Shown in pieces: positions 22,466 to 34,024 of a DNA stretch of 64,000 nt. This DNA is from Gautieria morchelliformis (Eukaryota > Basidiomycota > Agaricomycetes > Gomphales > Gomphaceae). Under the pieces are notes generated by a model. The model was not told the DNA's origin, searched no databases, and worked only from the letters and a program-made list of their open reading frames with translations. Numbering within the stretch: the first letter of the stretch is position 1; each line of letters begins with the position of its first letter. Made by a program: the position numbers and the translations under genes. The stretch spans positions 124,001-188,000 of the forward strand of contig WHVA01000072.1 of the NCBI GenBank assembly GCA_015179125.1, read 5' to 3'.

Positions 22466-23671
22466 CTACTCCTCCCTCATGGTCTCCGCCTCGACCTCCC
22501 TTTCCGCTTCCGGATCTTTCTCCGACCCTCCTACCTCGGCGATCACCAACTCCGTGTCTACCCGTTCCCTCGTTTCCGCCCCGTTCTCCTCCTGCACCCG
22601 CGGTTCCATCCTTTCCCGGACCATCTCGTTCCGCCACCGGTACTCGCGCTTGAACTGCTCCAAGACCGCCGACATGACGGTCATCTGGTTCTGGAATGAC
22701 AGCAGCTGCTGTTCCTGAACCGCCGCCATACCCGCAAGCAGGTTCCGGATCCCGCGTTGGTTTTTCCGGATCCCCCTCAGCGACTCAGCAATGTCAAGCA
22801 GCGGAGACGCCATGCTGAAGCGGTTAAGCACAGCTGTCTCCGATGTTCGGGTCACCGGAAACCCTTCCGCCTTCTTCCCGCTTGGTCCTGGTTTTGACTT
22901 GGGGGTTTCAGGCCCCTCCGTCTCAACCCTGCGCCATTTCCGCTCCACCCTCGCGGCACACCCATCCACCACGCAACGGCACTTCTTGTCCCGGCACCGT
23001 TCGCAGGCCGTCTCCCGCGGATTTTCCGACCACACGCACTCCAGGCCCTTGACCTCACACGTATCGCAAGGAGCCTTCTCCTCCTCACCGTCCCTGGTCT
23101 TCCTTTTCCGGGTCGCAGGATTTTCCGGCCCCAGCTCTCGCAACTCCAGTATCCGAGCCAGCTTCTCTTTCCGAGCCTGCTGGAACTCGTCCGCCCTCCG
23201 TTTCCGCTCCTCAACTACGTTCGGCATGGGAGCACTTTCTTTTTGCTTCCCCTTGCCCTCTGGAGTCGGCGTGCTTTCCGCTTCCGACTCCCCCTCGGAA
23301 TCGGCAACTCTCTGGCAGTTCTCTGTGAGCACCGGAACCTCCCCACGACATTTCCGACTCACCCGGAACTTCCCTGCCTTTTCCGCCACGGCCTTTTCTT
23401 CCGCAGCCTTTTCGGCCGCATTCCGTTTCCGTTGTTCTTCACGGGCGCGCGACTCCTCCTCGCGACGCTTACGGTCACGCTCCTCCTTCTCCTTCCGTTC
23501 CTGCTCCCGACGCTCCAGTTCCTTGCGCTCCTCCTCCAGCCGCTCCCTCTCTTTCCGCGCGGCTTCCTCGGCCTCGCGCTTCTCGGCCAGTTCCTTCTGC
23601 GCAAGAATGTCAGCAAAATGCTGCTTCATCTCGGCACTGGACATTTTAGAGAAATCGACTGAAGAGCTCAT
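22466..23671 (-). CDS. Antisense accessory ORF inside Gypsy-B: coiled coil plus Cys-cluster protein, 401 aa
   Basis: An uninterrupted minus-strand ORF starts at ATG 23671 (MSSSVDFSKMSSAEMKQHF) and ends at 22466, between the chromodomain and the 3' LTR. Residues about 25-110 form a very long charged coiled coil (repeats like RERLEEERKELERREQERKE). Residues about 215-250 form a Cys cluster, CDTCEVKGLEC then CERCRDKKCRC, similar in spacing to fungal zinc-cluster DNA-binding motifs but not a standard Zn2Cys6. A second helical region and an acidic C-terminus follow. It is intact while the sense gag-pol is broken. Transcription would need a promoter in or near the 3' LTR on the opposite strand. Function unknown; DNA or RNA binding is a guess from the Cys cluster. 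Confidence 0.75.
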   Translation of the reverse strand: MSSSVDFSKMSSAEMKQHFADILAQKELAEKREAEEAARKERERLEEERKELERREQERKEKEERDRKRREEESRAREEQRKRNAAEKAAEEKAVAEKAGKFRVSRKCRGEVPVLTENCQRVADSEGESEAESTPTPEGKGKQKESAPMPNVVEERKRRADEFQQARKEKLARILELRELGPENPATRKRKTRDGEEEKAPCDTCEVKGLECVWSENPRETACERCRDKKCRCVVDGCAARVERKWRRVETEGPETPKSKPGPSGKKAEGFPVTRTSETAVLNRFSMASPLLDIAESLRGIRKNQRGIRNLLAGMAAVQEQQLLSFQNQMTVMSAVLEQFKREYRWRNEMVRERMEPRVQEENGAETRERVDTELVIAEVGGSEKDPEAEREVEAETMREE

Positions 23672-23793
23672 GATGGAGTAAACAGAAGACGCGTCTTGTT
23701 TCCCGCCTATAGTTCTAACTCCGACGCGTTTGTTCACAAGTCACGTGATTCCGACTTGTGGTCTTGCGGGGCTCGACCTTAGAAGGGAGATAC

Positions 23794-24484
23794 TGTTACG
23801 ACCGTTCATTTCCGACTTCCGACCCTCAGTTCCGCCACTCCTTCGGCCCCTCCAATAGTTCCGCACAACGTTCCGCCCCTCCGACATTTCCGACATTCCG
23901 CCCCTTGTACACTTCCCTTGTTCTTTCGACGCTATTACTCGGACCCACCGGACCCACCTCGCCATCCATCAAAACCATATATCCGGTCACCCTTGTAGTT
24001 CGTTGTCAGATATGTTTTCCCGACCCCTTGTTCTTTGCCATTGTTCTACCCTACCCTGAACCCCCCTTGTAGTCCCATTGTTCCCAATTAGTTAGTTCCC
24101 ACACATTGTACTCGACTTCCGCTTCCTCCGGAATTTGCTTAGTACAACACCATTACTTGTTGCTCTGCGCTTTGTATAAAACCCCCTCATGTATGTCTGT
24201 TATTCTGCAATCAGATAATCACCTTCGATACTTGATTTCCATCGCTCCATCTCCTGTTCTTAGCACAGCGAGTCTAGCAAGATCTCAGTCTCTCTCTCAG
24301 CCTTCCGTCTTCCGCCTTCCGCCTCGGTTCCGACTCAAGTCCGACCAAACCTCTGGTTCAGTACTTTCCGACTTCCGGCTCATTTCCGAAATACCTAGGA
24401 CGATAGTTCATTGGGGGCGCAACCTATAAGTTGAAGCCGCTGTCCTTTCCAGTTCAGACTTAGTGGAAATCTCGATACGTAACA
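23794..24484 (+). repeat. Gypsy-B 3' LTR
   Basis: It starts TGTTACGACC just after the purine-rich tract and ends ATACGTAACA (691 bp). It differs from the 5' LTR by a few substitutions and short indels, including an extra pyrimidine-rich stretch near 24295-24320, so the insertion is not brand new. Confidence 0.9.
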
Positions 24485-24593
24485 CTTTCACAGGCGGCTG
24501 CACCCAGCGGAGTTTGAAATGACTTCGACGCGCGAGCCCTTGGGCGCTAAAGGGCCGGGTGCAAGTATATGCCTTCTGAGACAGGATTACACT

Positions 24594-24740
24594 CCTCTCT
24601 CAGTGACAATAAATTCACTGAGAGAGGCGAGTAGTATTCTTCATATTTACATAGCATGTTGACTGAAAATCATGTAGTATATTTGATTCTAGGTATTGTA
24701 TTAATACATCAGTGACAATAAATTCACTGAGAGAGTATAT
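24594..24740. repeat. Duplicated hairpin sequence upstream of the LINE ORF
   Basis: CCTCTCTCAGTGA, loop CAATAAAT, TCACTGAGAGAGG (24594-24627) forms a 13-bp perfect stem. A second copy lacking the outer left arm, cagtgacaataaattcactg, occurs at about 24710-24730, and each is accompanied by tatatttgattctag. This may be a small foldback element or a regulatory hairpin of the LINE leader. Confidence 0.6.
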
Positions 24741-24793
24741 TTGATTCTAGCTTTCTAAGAACTCTACCGAACCTTCCCTGCCATAGCCCCTAG

Positions 24794-27700
24794 TTGCTAA
24801 CAAGATTGAGAATCTATCAACAAAACCTCAACAAGTCTGACCAAGCTCAGTACGACCTCATCAATTCTGCCATACACAAGGACTGGGACGTCATCCTCCT
24901 ACAAGAACCCTACATCGACACCCTGGGCAACACTAAAGCAAATCATAACTGGCGCGTAGTCTACCCCTCATCTCATTTAGCTGACACCTCTGCAAAGCGA
25001 TCAATTATCTTGGTCAACGCCGAACTAGATACGAATTCATGGTCACAGATCTACTTCGAAGGCACGAATGATGTCACTGCGATCCAAATCAAGCACACAG
25101 GAGGTAAAGTCACGATATTTAATATTTATAATGACTGCAATCACTCGAACACTCTTCATGCGCTCGACCACTTCATCAATGCGGAGCGGCACAACATAAT
25201 CAACCACAAGACCGACTCAATGCTGTGGTGCGGGGACTTCAACAGACACCACCCCATGTCGGACGAGGAGCGGAATCACCACCTGTTCATGGCAGCAGCG
25301 AACAGGGCGGCAGAGGAGCTCATATCCATGCTGGCGGACTACAACATGGTGATGTTGCTACCAAAACGCACGCCAACGCTGCAGTCCATGGCCACGAGAA
25401 ACTGGACGAGGGTCGATAATGTTTTCTGCACAGATAACGTGACTGAGATGATAGTTACATGTGACACAAACCCCAGCCTGAGGGGGCCGGGTACGGATCA
25501 TGTACCGATCCTCACTGTGCTAGACATGGAGACCAAGCTCAGCCCGCCAGCCCCGTTCCGGAACTACAGGATGGTTGATTGGGGGCAATTCAGGGAACAG
25601 CTGGCAGGATGCCTGGAGGCCGCCCCAGAACCAAAAGAACTCACCACAACAGAAGAATTTGACGAGGCCGTTACAGCCCTGACCACCGCCATTCAAGACA
25701 CAATCGACACAGCAGTGCCGCTCTCCAAACCGGTACCGCATTCACACTGGTGGTGGAGCAGAGAGCTCACAGTCCTAAAGAAGGCTAAGAACAGGCTGAA
25801 CAATGCATCTTATGTACATCGGGCAATCGCTGACCATCCCTCTCACCAGGAACATCGCGAGGTCAGCAAAAAGTATGGAATAGCTATAAAGAAGGCCAAG
25901 GCCCAGCACTGGGAGGAGTATCTGGAAGGCCTAGATGATCACCTGCTGTGGACTGCCAACAAGTACCTCACCAACCCAGCGACAGACGGCAGTAGGTCCA
26001 GGGTGCCCTCGCTCAGAACCAGTACTGCGGATGGGGAAGAACAGACTGTGGAAACAAACGAGGAAAAGAGTGGCCTCTTAGCAGCTGCCTTCTTCCCACC
26101 TAAGCCCACGGCGTCACAGGTGCCATCTGGCTACAGATACCCGAGAAGAGTCCCATACAGCTTCCAACTCCAGGAGGGCCAAATCAGGCGACAGATACTG
26201 AAATTGAAGCCCCACAAAGCCCCAGGGGACGACGGCATCCCTAACATAATCCTCAGGGAGACAGTTGACATAATTGTTGAGTACCTACTGCACATCTACC
26301 GAGCCACGTTTGCGCTGCAGACATATAGCGACAGGTGGAAATCGTGGGTCACAATAGTACTTCGAAAGCCCGGCAAAGCCAGATACGATGTTCCCAAGTC
26401 CTACCGGCCGATAGCACTCCTGAACACACTTGGCAAGCTGCTAACGGCAATAGTGGCGGAGGACCTGACATACATGGCGGACAAGCACCAGCTCCTGCTG
26501 GCGAACCACTTCAGTGGAAGGCCGGGTAGAACCACGACGGACTCCCTACATCTGGTGGTCAACAAAATCAAGGGGGTGTGGAGGAGGAAAAAAGTGGCGG
26601 TAATGCTGTTCCTAGACATCGAGGGGGCTTTCCCAAACGCCGTCACCGACCGGCTGCTGCACAACATGCGCAAGCGTCGAGTGCCGGAGGAGTATGTGCT
26701 TTTCGTGGAACGGATGTTGACAGACAGACGAACGCAGCTAAAGTTCGACGACTATACGTCAGGGTGGACAGGAATAAATAATGGTATAGGACAAGGGGAC
26801 CCACTGTCCATGATTCTCTACCTATTCTATAATGCTGACCTCCTAGATGTCCCCACCAAGAAAGGGCAAGCTGCGGTGGCCTTTGTCGATGACGCAAATT
26901 TATATGCGGAGGGTGACACTTACGAGGATGCCTATGATAGCCTGAGGGATATGCTGCTGAAGCCGGGTGGAGCGAAGGAGTGGACTCAAACCCACCACTC
27001 AAAGTTCGAGAAGACCAAGTTCACAGTGGTAGGGTTCTCGAGGAGACGCACTCAGGACCTGGACCGCCCAGGAAGAACCAAGCCGGCGGGGAGGCCAGAC
27101 TTCCTCTATGATGGGGTAGCCATCAAGCCAGCAACGGCCCACAAGTTCCTAGGGGTTTTCCTGGACGAGGAGTTGCGTTGGAATGTGCAGTCAGAGAAAG
27201 CCGTGGCAAAGGCCGCTAAGTGGACTCTACTATTTCGCAGACTAGCTAAGCCATCTACAGGTGTCCGGGTCAAGCTCATGAGGAAACTCTACCAGGCGGT
27301 AGCAATCCCTAAATTCACTTATGCTGCGGACATCTGGTTCACACCGGTGCAAAGACATGAAAAGGGAAAAAGGGCAAAAGGGTCAGTAGGGGTAGTTCAA
27401 AAACTGACCTCGGTGCAGAGGATTGCCACGATCGCCATCACGGGAGCGATGAGGACAACGGCCACGGATGTCCTGGAAGCTCACGCCAACATCCTACCCG
27501 TGGAACTCCTACTGCAGAATGTTTGCTACCGCGCGGCCACCTGACTAGTTGCTCTACCGAAAAGCCACCCCCTCCATCGACCGGTGCGCTCCTGTGCCAG
27601 GTGCCTGGTCAAGAGATACCCCTCTCCCCTGCACCTACTGCTCCACAGCTTCAGCCTCGTACCGGACGAATACGAGTCGATCCTCCCCTCCCTACAACGG

Positions 27701-28729
27701 CCAGATGCAGCTCAACACTTCGACACGGACATCGCAGAGAACAGGGAGGCCTCTAAGGATGGGGACAGGGATGACAGCGCAGATGTAAAGATATATGCAG
27801 ACGGCTCTGGGGTAGAGGGAGAGGCAGGGGCGGCCGTGGTGCTATACAGGAGAGGGAGGAGGGTAGCAGCGCTGAGGTACCACTTAGGCTCGCTGTCTGA
27901 TCACATGACATATGAGGTGAAGGCAGTTGGAGTGTCCCTGGCGCTGGAGCTCCTGTCGAAGGAGAGGGATGTCTGGTCGGCGACCGTCCTGCTGGACAAC
28001 CAGGCGGTCATTCAGTCAGTGTGCCACATAAAGCCCAGACCAGCCCAGCACATCATGGACCAGGTCAACAATATGGCCAACACAGCGGCTAGACCAACGT
28101 GGCGGCGCAAGCTTGGGCTCAGGATCGCGTGGATATCAGGACATGATGGGGTAGAGGGCAACGAGGTGGCAGACGCAGAAGCAAAGGAAGCAGCAGGGGG
28201 CAACTGCAGCCTGACAGGTGAGTTGCCAGCATACTTGCGTGGGGGACCACTGCCGCGCAGCATAGCAGCTGCGTGACAACACTTCAGAGCGGGCCTCAGA
28301 CAAGCATGGAGGAGGCGATGGGCGGCATCGCCCAGATACGCCATGCTGGTCAAGATCGACGGTGCCATTCCCTCGGGAAAGTACAACGACATGATGATGG
28401 AGTTCACCCGCGCTCAGACGAGTTTGGTCACCCAGCTACGCACAGGACATGTTCCACTCAACAGCCACCTCCACCGGATCAAGAGGACAGCCTCGCCCCT
28501 CTGCCCGGTGTGCGGACAGGCGGATGAAACAGTGCACCACTACCTGTTCGACTGCCGCGCACATGAGCACGCCAGACATGCGGTAAGAAGGAAGCTGGGC
28601 AGCAAGGCAAAGCCAGCGAAGGTACTCCTGGGGAGCAAAAAGGGACTGGCTGCGCTGCTATGCTTTGCGGCTGCCACAAAACGGTTGACTGGAGTATTCG
28701 GTGACGTCACTTATCATACCCATAGTTAA
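24794..28729 (+). pseudogene. LINE ORF2: endonuclease, reverse transcriptase, RNase H, Cys-His knuckle
   Basis: One frame of about 1310 codons is broken only by two TGA codons (27542-27544 and 28274-28276). In order: an AP-endonuclease-like domain (QQNLNKS, LLQEPY, NIYND, GDFNRHHP, TDHVPI), RT (SYRPIALLNTLGKLL, VAVMLFLDIEGAFPN, GIGQGDPLSMILY, catalytic AFVDDANLY), RNase H (KIYADGSG, E in YEVKAVGVSLALELL, LLDNQAVIQS, WISGHDGVEGNEVAD) and a terminal CPVCGQADETVHHYLFDC. No ATG opens the frame before the endonuclease; the first codons shown begin at TTG, so the true start is upstream or lost. It resembles fungal Tad/jockey-like LINEs. Both stops could be CGA to TGA changes. Confidence 0.9.
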
Positions 28730-29234
28730 ACGAGATAACTACCTATCAGACAGACGCTAGCGGGTCAGAGCACAATGGAGATGCCCCACCGTCACACCCA
28801 CACCAATAGCTCGGGCAACGGCGTAGATAGACTCGGCGTAGCGGGGATGGAAGGACCAGGCCCTTCGCGATGGTCAAGGCGGCACGGCACCACACCACGG
28901 GCTTTTCTTTTATTTCTTTTCAGCTGCGGCACTCTCACATGTTGTGCAGGCTCGCTCAGGCGGCCGAGAACTTACGAAGTCAGACACATCACACGTGCCC
29001 AACAACCGGGGAGAGAGAATACCTTACCTCACAAGTGGGTGGGGCGGCAAACGGCCTCAAGGAGACCGGGCCGACGGGGGAGCAGGACCGTCGTCGGTGC
29101 AGCCGCCCACCTGGGGATGCAGCGGGTAGGGAGCCTCAGGGAGCGAGGAGGAAGGCCCACCCTGTTACAGGTACTTGCGTGTAGCGACCACCATAGGACT
29201 ACCTGAGGTCGTATAAAATGAAAAAAAAAAAAAA
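28730..29234 (+). other. LINE 3' UTR and poly(A) tail
   Basis: This holds no supportable gene; the short frames here are not protein-like. It ends with gaggtcgtataaaatg and 14 A, after which the unrelated repeat R2 begins. Confidence 0.7.
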
Positions 29235-30112
29235 GGTAATCGCGGGCGCAGCCTTAATGTGGCCAGTTGCGCCCACCACAATACATCTGGCAGCCAAGCT
29301 GACAAGAATACTGATATTTTTCAGGAAGGGAGACCCAAACAACTCCATGAGATCTATGGCTGAAGAATCAGATGCCGTTAAATTCAGGAGAGCCCCATGG
29401 AAGCAGCCACGGTACAAGCGTGGTGGGACATCTGAAATAGTCCCCTTGTGGGGCACCATTGGCAGGTTAAGTGCACCCGAGGCACCAACGAGAGAGCTGC
29501 CGATAGAAGGACCACCATACCTGTAACGTATACGCACCGTAAGTAATATTGTTATTCGGTGGATGGAAGGTATTATATTCTACCTGTGATTGGCGGCACA
29601 GAGCAATACCTGATGTAGAAGGATCAGCTTGTGCATGGAGAGGAGCAAGAATTAAAACTGAAAATATAAAAGGATTGAAGATGGCGAGAACAATCTAGAA
29701 CAGAAGTGTCTTCACGCTCCTCAAAGTGCGCACACGAAAAGGTTGCGCCGTAAACTAGCAATTCAGGACCGGAGCTATGTACACCAGCGCAGAGAAACGA
29801 CAGAAGCAGCAGAAGCAAGCAATGGAAGCACCCACCAATTCCGATTGACGACAGAAGCACGACAGGGGCAGAAGTGCCATCGCGCCAAGTTACCAAGAGA
29901 AGGGAAGAAGGATGTTACATAACACGTAGCCAGGAACCCGAAGCCGAATGAACAGAGCTTGGGACACGTGGCCGCCATGCATAGGGCGGAATTCACCGGG
30001 GACGCCATGTGCGGGTCACGTGGTCGTGGGAGAAACCGTTGTCACTCGTGGGCGGACGCAGCAGAACCTCGGACATGCAGAGCAGACAGAACGACATTTG
30101 TGTATATAAATA

Positions 30113-30122
30113 GACCGATTGC
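30113..30122 (+). promoter_or_regulatory. TATA-like element in repeat R2
   Basis: TATATAAATA in the context tgtgtatataaatagaccga is kept in R2 copy 2 as catataaatacaccga. Conservation between diverged copies suggests a core promoter reading to the right, but no downstream gene is attached in this copy. Confidence 0.35.
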
Positions 30123-30254
30123 ACCGCATATCACAGTAGTACCCGCTCGCGCACACTAGACCAAAGCCCCTGTACCTGGGGCTAAATCCAAATATTCCAT
30201 ATCTGTTCCACTCCTGCACCTCGGCCTCGGTCCTCCTCTGCACACTGCGCGATA

Positions 30255-31176
30255 AGAGGGAAGTCATCTTAAACTGGCACCTTTATGTAAGCGGGCGCTT
30301 AGGTCACGTGATGCGCCAAATCCTCGCCTCAGGGATTTTTTTTTTTTTTTTTCCCCTTTCAGACTTTCAGAAGGCACCTTGGTGCAATGACATGTTCTAT
30401 AATATAATTAGTGACATTGAATCATATTACATGAATTCCTTGTCCAACTCAGACATAATGTTTGGAGGTAAAGTAAGATGGGCATGGTATTTACGGTTTG
30501 CCCAGACAGCTTGTGCCCCATTCAACCCTTTTTTGTAGGCATCTATAAATCGGGCCAACCTATTAGCATACCTGTTGAGGAGTTAGCATCTGCTGATAGG
30601 AAACAATTCTCACACACCTCTGAATCTTTACCAAGGGGACATCATCTAGACAGCCGGGACCCCCAAGGCCTGAATGTGTGAACGGGGTCAAGCACAACCT
30701 GCCGGGCGGTCAAAGTGACAACTAAGCAAGCGGCCTGCAGTGGAACTCACCTAGTGTAAGGTTGTACCTACCTAAACCCTGATTTAAGCAGTAGAAATGT
30801 GTAGCAAGGGCCCCAGAGCGGTTTGAAGCTTTTTTCGTGCGTCGTCCAAAGGTTCGAAAGGCTGACAAATAGGTCATGTGACCTATCATGTGACCGCCAA
30901 ATTCCATCAGTCCAAAAACTGAAATTGCAGGAAATCATTCTAGGACATCGGAAAAATAATTTGGTATTTTTTCTATGTCACATTTTGGATGTTATATATC
31001 TCCTCAATAAATATAGTTACATCCTAAGTCTCTCCTAAGGATTGTAGGTAGACATGTCCCAAAGAGACTCTAGGAAGCCATTTGGCAAAAAGTGTTTGCC
31101 TTCGAGTGTTATTGAGCTCGCCGTTGGACTGTGCTCAGCTTACATAAGGGGTGCCAGTTTAAGATGACTTCTATCT
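30255..31176. mobile_element. TA-flanked MITE (922 bp) in R2 copy 1
   Basis: Terminal inverted repeats of about 38 bp begin AGAGGGAAGTCATCTTAAAC on the left and AGATAGAAGTCATCTTAAAC on the right (read inward) and continue through TGGCACC and TTATGTAAGC. The insertion is flanked by TA on both sides (30253-30254 and 31177-31178). R2 copy 2 has the empty site gcgcga-TA-ctcacata at about 49533. TA duplication with such ends fits a Tc1/mariner-type non-autonomous element. It carries no transposase; an 18-base T-run lies near 30335-30352. Confidence 0.85.
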
Positions 31177-31477
31177 TACTCACATATACACCCTTCTCGC
31201 GCCCTGAACAAGCCTGCCATTGTACTTTCTCCCCGTGTCCAAGAGTGTGGCGATGAATGTGGGTGCTGGCGCGCACGGGCCACACCTCCCAGTACCGTGG
31301 CAACTCCCAGCACGTGTCCCAAACGTCACTGCTTCCCCACGCTCATTTCCCGAGAAGGGCTCAATCAACTCCCTCGTGTTGGACACATGCCACGAGGTGG
31401 CGCAGTGTATATCACGATCATGATCGAAGCGATCGATCGACCGTGGATCAGAAGTATTGATGATATACCCGTTTAGG

Positions 31478-34024
31478 CAATTCACGTCAAGCACGCAGGC
31501 CACTTCAAGGCACGCATCAATTTGGGAAGCAGAAGCCCTGAAGCAAGCACTCATCGCACGTGCCTGCTCTGATCTTCGAATCCCTTGTTTCTATTCTTGG
31601 CACCTGGCAGCGCACGGTGCCGCACTTACCTTCGATTCGGTTGCGACTCATCACACGTGGCGGTATAATGGTTAGGTACACACCAGCGAATTATGTAAGG
31701 GTCATTATCCTGAAGTGCTGTGCCTTGATTGGTGCGAGGTTGTAATGATGGTATATGAAGAACATTCATGGTGCTGACCTTCCATGGCAGAGACATTGAC
31801 AGACACGCACCATCTGAAGAACAGTAGCTAACAAGGCGTGTGTGTGTGGAGATGTAATACTATGTAGCTAGGAATAAACGCATGTGATGGCTTTAGATCA
31901 ACACAGAGTAACTCAATGCACTGGAAACTCGAGCGCGGGATGGTGACCAGCAAAATAATGGTGTTTTTGTTCGGAGCAATCACTCGGTTCTTTATACATT
32001 CGTAAATACTGTATCTGGCGATAGGATAGAGGGGGACATGGGTGAGGGTGAGGTCAGACAACGGTGGGCCGGGGGTAGATAATGTCTGTGGAGCACATAG
32101 GGGGTAGATTGAGGGGTGGTGACTACCTATGAGTACATTCGGTGGAGCGACATGGTGTGATCGTGAAATGGAACAGGGTTGTATCAGGGGAAGAAGGGGG
32201 AGAGGAATGATGGGACTTGATCGTCCGGTTGATCCGCAATGTGAATGCGGCGTTGTGAGCCCGTGAGCTCGCGCGGCTCCTCGACTCGGCTCAACTCAAC
32301 TCGACTCGACTCACTGCACGCGTGCGCGCCTCGATGGATTCGTTTGACTCACGGGGTAATGGGAACTCATCGACGGGAAGGAGTGGTCAGTAACTGGTGG
32401 ATCAAGGAAGGATGAATGGGTCACTGGGTACTGTACAGGTCGTTTCCTAACACACCATACAGGCAGGCAGGACATCAACAGTATGACAGTACATCAGACA
32501 TGAAACCCTCTCCTGACCGACGGTCCATCACGCACAACAGTTTGCGGAGTCCTGAATCGAAGCCATCAAATAGTCACTTCCTATTATTGATAGGGACTAC
32601 CAGGCGGTGGAGGGAATTGCAGGCAGCAGTAGAGGAGCTTACAAGCTGCGAGAAAGCCATAGGATGATACCCATGGAAGAAAGCAACATTGGGCTCAATT
32701 GTCGTGTGTAGGGCGCATGTGCGAGGGTGGTGGATGTCAAGTATGATGGTTCCATAATGTCATACCCATGGTCGACGAGCATGCGTTCACCCTGCATTAC
32801 TTGAAGTGTTCAGCACCTTGACCATGCGGACTTGCATCTGGAGCAGAACAATGTTGCTTACCACTTATCTGGTTGAGCTTGGCTATGGAGCTCCGAAGAA
32901 TCACTGACACTCAGTGCCCCTTCCATGACTTTAGCTTGTCCGCATACCATTCCCACCGAAGACAGCCCCCCAACACTTGTCTCCAAATACACCCGCATCG
33001 CGTCGATGGTCAGTCTGTCATGCACATCCGCAGTGTGACCCAAAGTGTAACCAATCTCTGCTGTTAGAGTTGGTTATTATCACGCTGAGTAGCACACGCT
33101 CACAGCACAAGTTCCCGTCGCATGCAACGCATGGGAGTATACCGGAACTTGGAGATGTGCGTCAATATGCACGAAGGAATGTATCACGAAGGGACACATC
33201 TCAACCGGCCACTGCACACACGTCTCGAATTGGACGTGACAAAGAAACATCCACATAAGACATGCATCGCAAAGAGAACCGAAAGAGGGACACAAAAGAA
33301 ACGAAAAAGGGACCACGGGGTGAAAGAGGGACATGAAGAGAACACAATCGAAGGGCAACACAAATGAGAACGCACATGCTAAAAGAGCAGCTCTCTCTAA
33401 CTCCGAATAGGAGTGAACCGAACATAACTGAAAATAAAGAACTGACCGCTCAAACGTTAGAGGCCGCATCCTCGGATTCTTAAACAGAGTTTCATTTGAG
33501 GCTACATGGAACTTTGAAATTAATTAGCTAGTTAGAGTATCCAGAGGTCAAGGAGCCCCGCGTCGGCACCTTTCCAAAGCTCTTCACGTTCACAGTTAGC
33601 TTCGAATCTTTCTGTATACCAACAAATAACTTTTATCAAATATTTTAATATTATAGGTGTTTGCTGATATAGTAGGCTATTGACCATCCGCACTACTATG
33701 TCAACGAAAAGGAAGCTGTTGCTAGCACCAGCATGAATACGTCTGGTGAAAAGGACATACATACCATAATGGCCCAGTCCGGACATTTATCTGACATTCA
33801 TGAGTCAGGCATGTGAAGATCATTGATAGATGCGAGGAAAATGAACATGCCTCCGTGAGTAACACAGCCATTGCCTTGCAGCTGCCCAAGCTAAACCGTA
33901 TGATCTGGTGGCCCCCGGTGTCAGGATCAACACATGTAGACTGATAGCGATGAAGTTAAGTTGACTCACTGAAGATTTTTACTATCTCACTGCTATATAC
34001 CCACGGCACCGGTCCCCAAGCTAA
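31478..34024. other. Long interval without recognisable genes
   Basis: I found no frame with convincing coding character on either strand. Features seen are a pentamer-like run of actcg/actca at 32290-32312, a purine-rich stretch at 33240-33360, and scattered AT-rich sequence around 33610-33660. It may contain decayed repeats that have no second copy in the window. Confidence 0.4.

Larger units (their letters stand above)
16490..24484 (+). mobile_element. Gypsy-B: chromovirus LTR retrotransposon with two LTRs
   Basis: Two similar LTRs (16490-17161 and 23794-24484) bracket gag, protease, RT, RNase H, integrase and a chromodomain in plus orientation, and an ORF in the opposite orientation. A purine-rich tract agaagggagata lies at about 23781-23792. 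The 5-bp flanks differ (cgatc on the left, ctttc on the right), so no target duplication is visible. The left flank is element D gag and the right flank is the 5' region of a LINE. A third LTR of the family is the solo LTR at 5533-6208. Confidence 0.9.
24485..29234 (+). mobile_element. LINE (non-LTR retrotransposon), 5' incomplete, with poly(A)
   Basis: A long ORF2 with endonuclease, RT, RNase H and a terminal Cys-His knuckle (24794-28729) is followed by a 3' UTR and a run of 14 A at 29221-29234. No ORF1 is present; the left end abuts the Gypsy-B LTR. The right end joins repeat R2. No clear target duplication could be read because the left end is lost. Confidence 0.85.
29235..31477 (+). repeat. 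Dispersed repeat R2, copy 1 (interrupted by a MITE)
   Basis: The segment starts ggtaatcgcgggcgcagcc and ends gatatacccgtttagg and is collinear with 48578-49814 at high identity by eye, apart from a 922-bp insertion at 30255-31176. It contains a conserved TATA-like sequence (30113-30122 here, near 49397 in copy 2) and a palindromic tgatcgaagcgatcgatcga stretch near the end. The termini are neither TG...CA nor inverted repeats, so it may be part of a larger element such as a long LTR or a promoter region carried by one. Shorter minus-strand relatives lie at 34025-34300 and 42262-42690. Confidence 0.7.

Noticed and set aside
32280..32320. Telomere-like repeat (actcg/actca run)
   Set aside because: It is short and irregular and does not match the TTAGGG type expected in basidiomycetes.
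33080..33469. 129-codon minus-strand ORF rich in Cys, Phe and Leu
   Set aside because: It is the complement of a purine-rich low-complexity stretch and has no coding signature.
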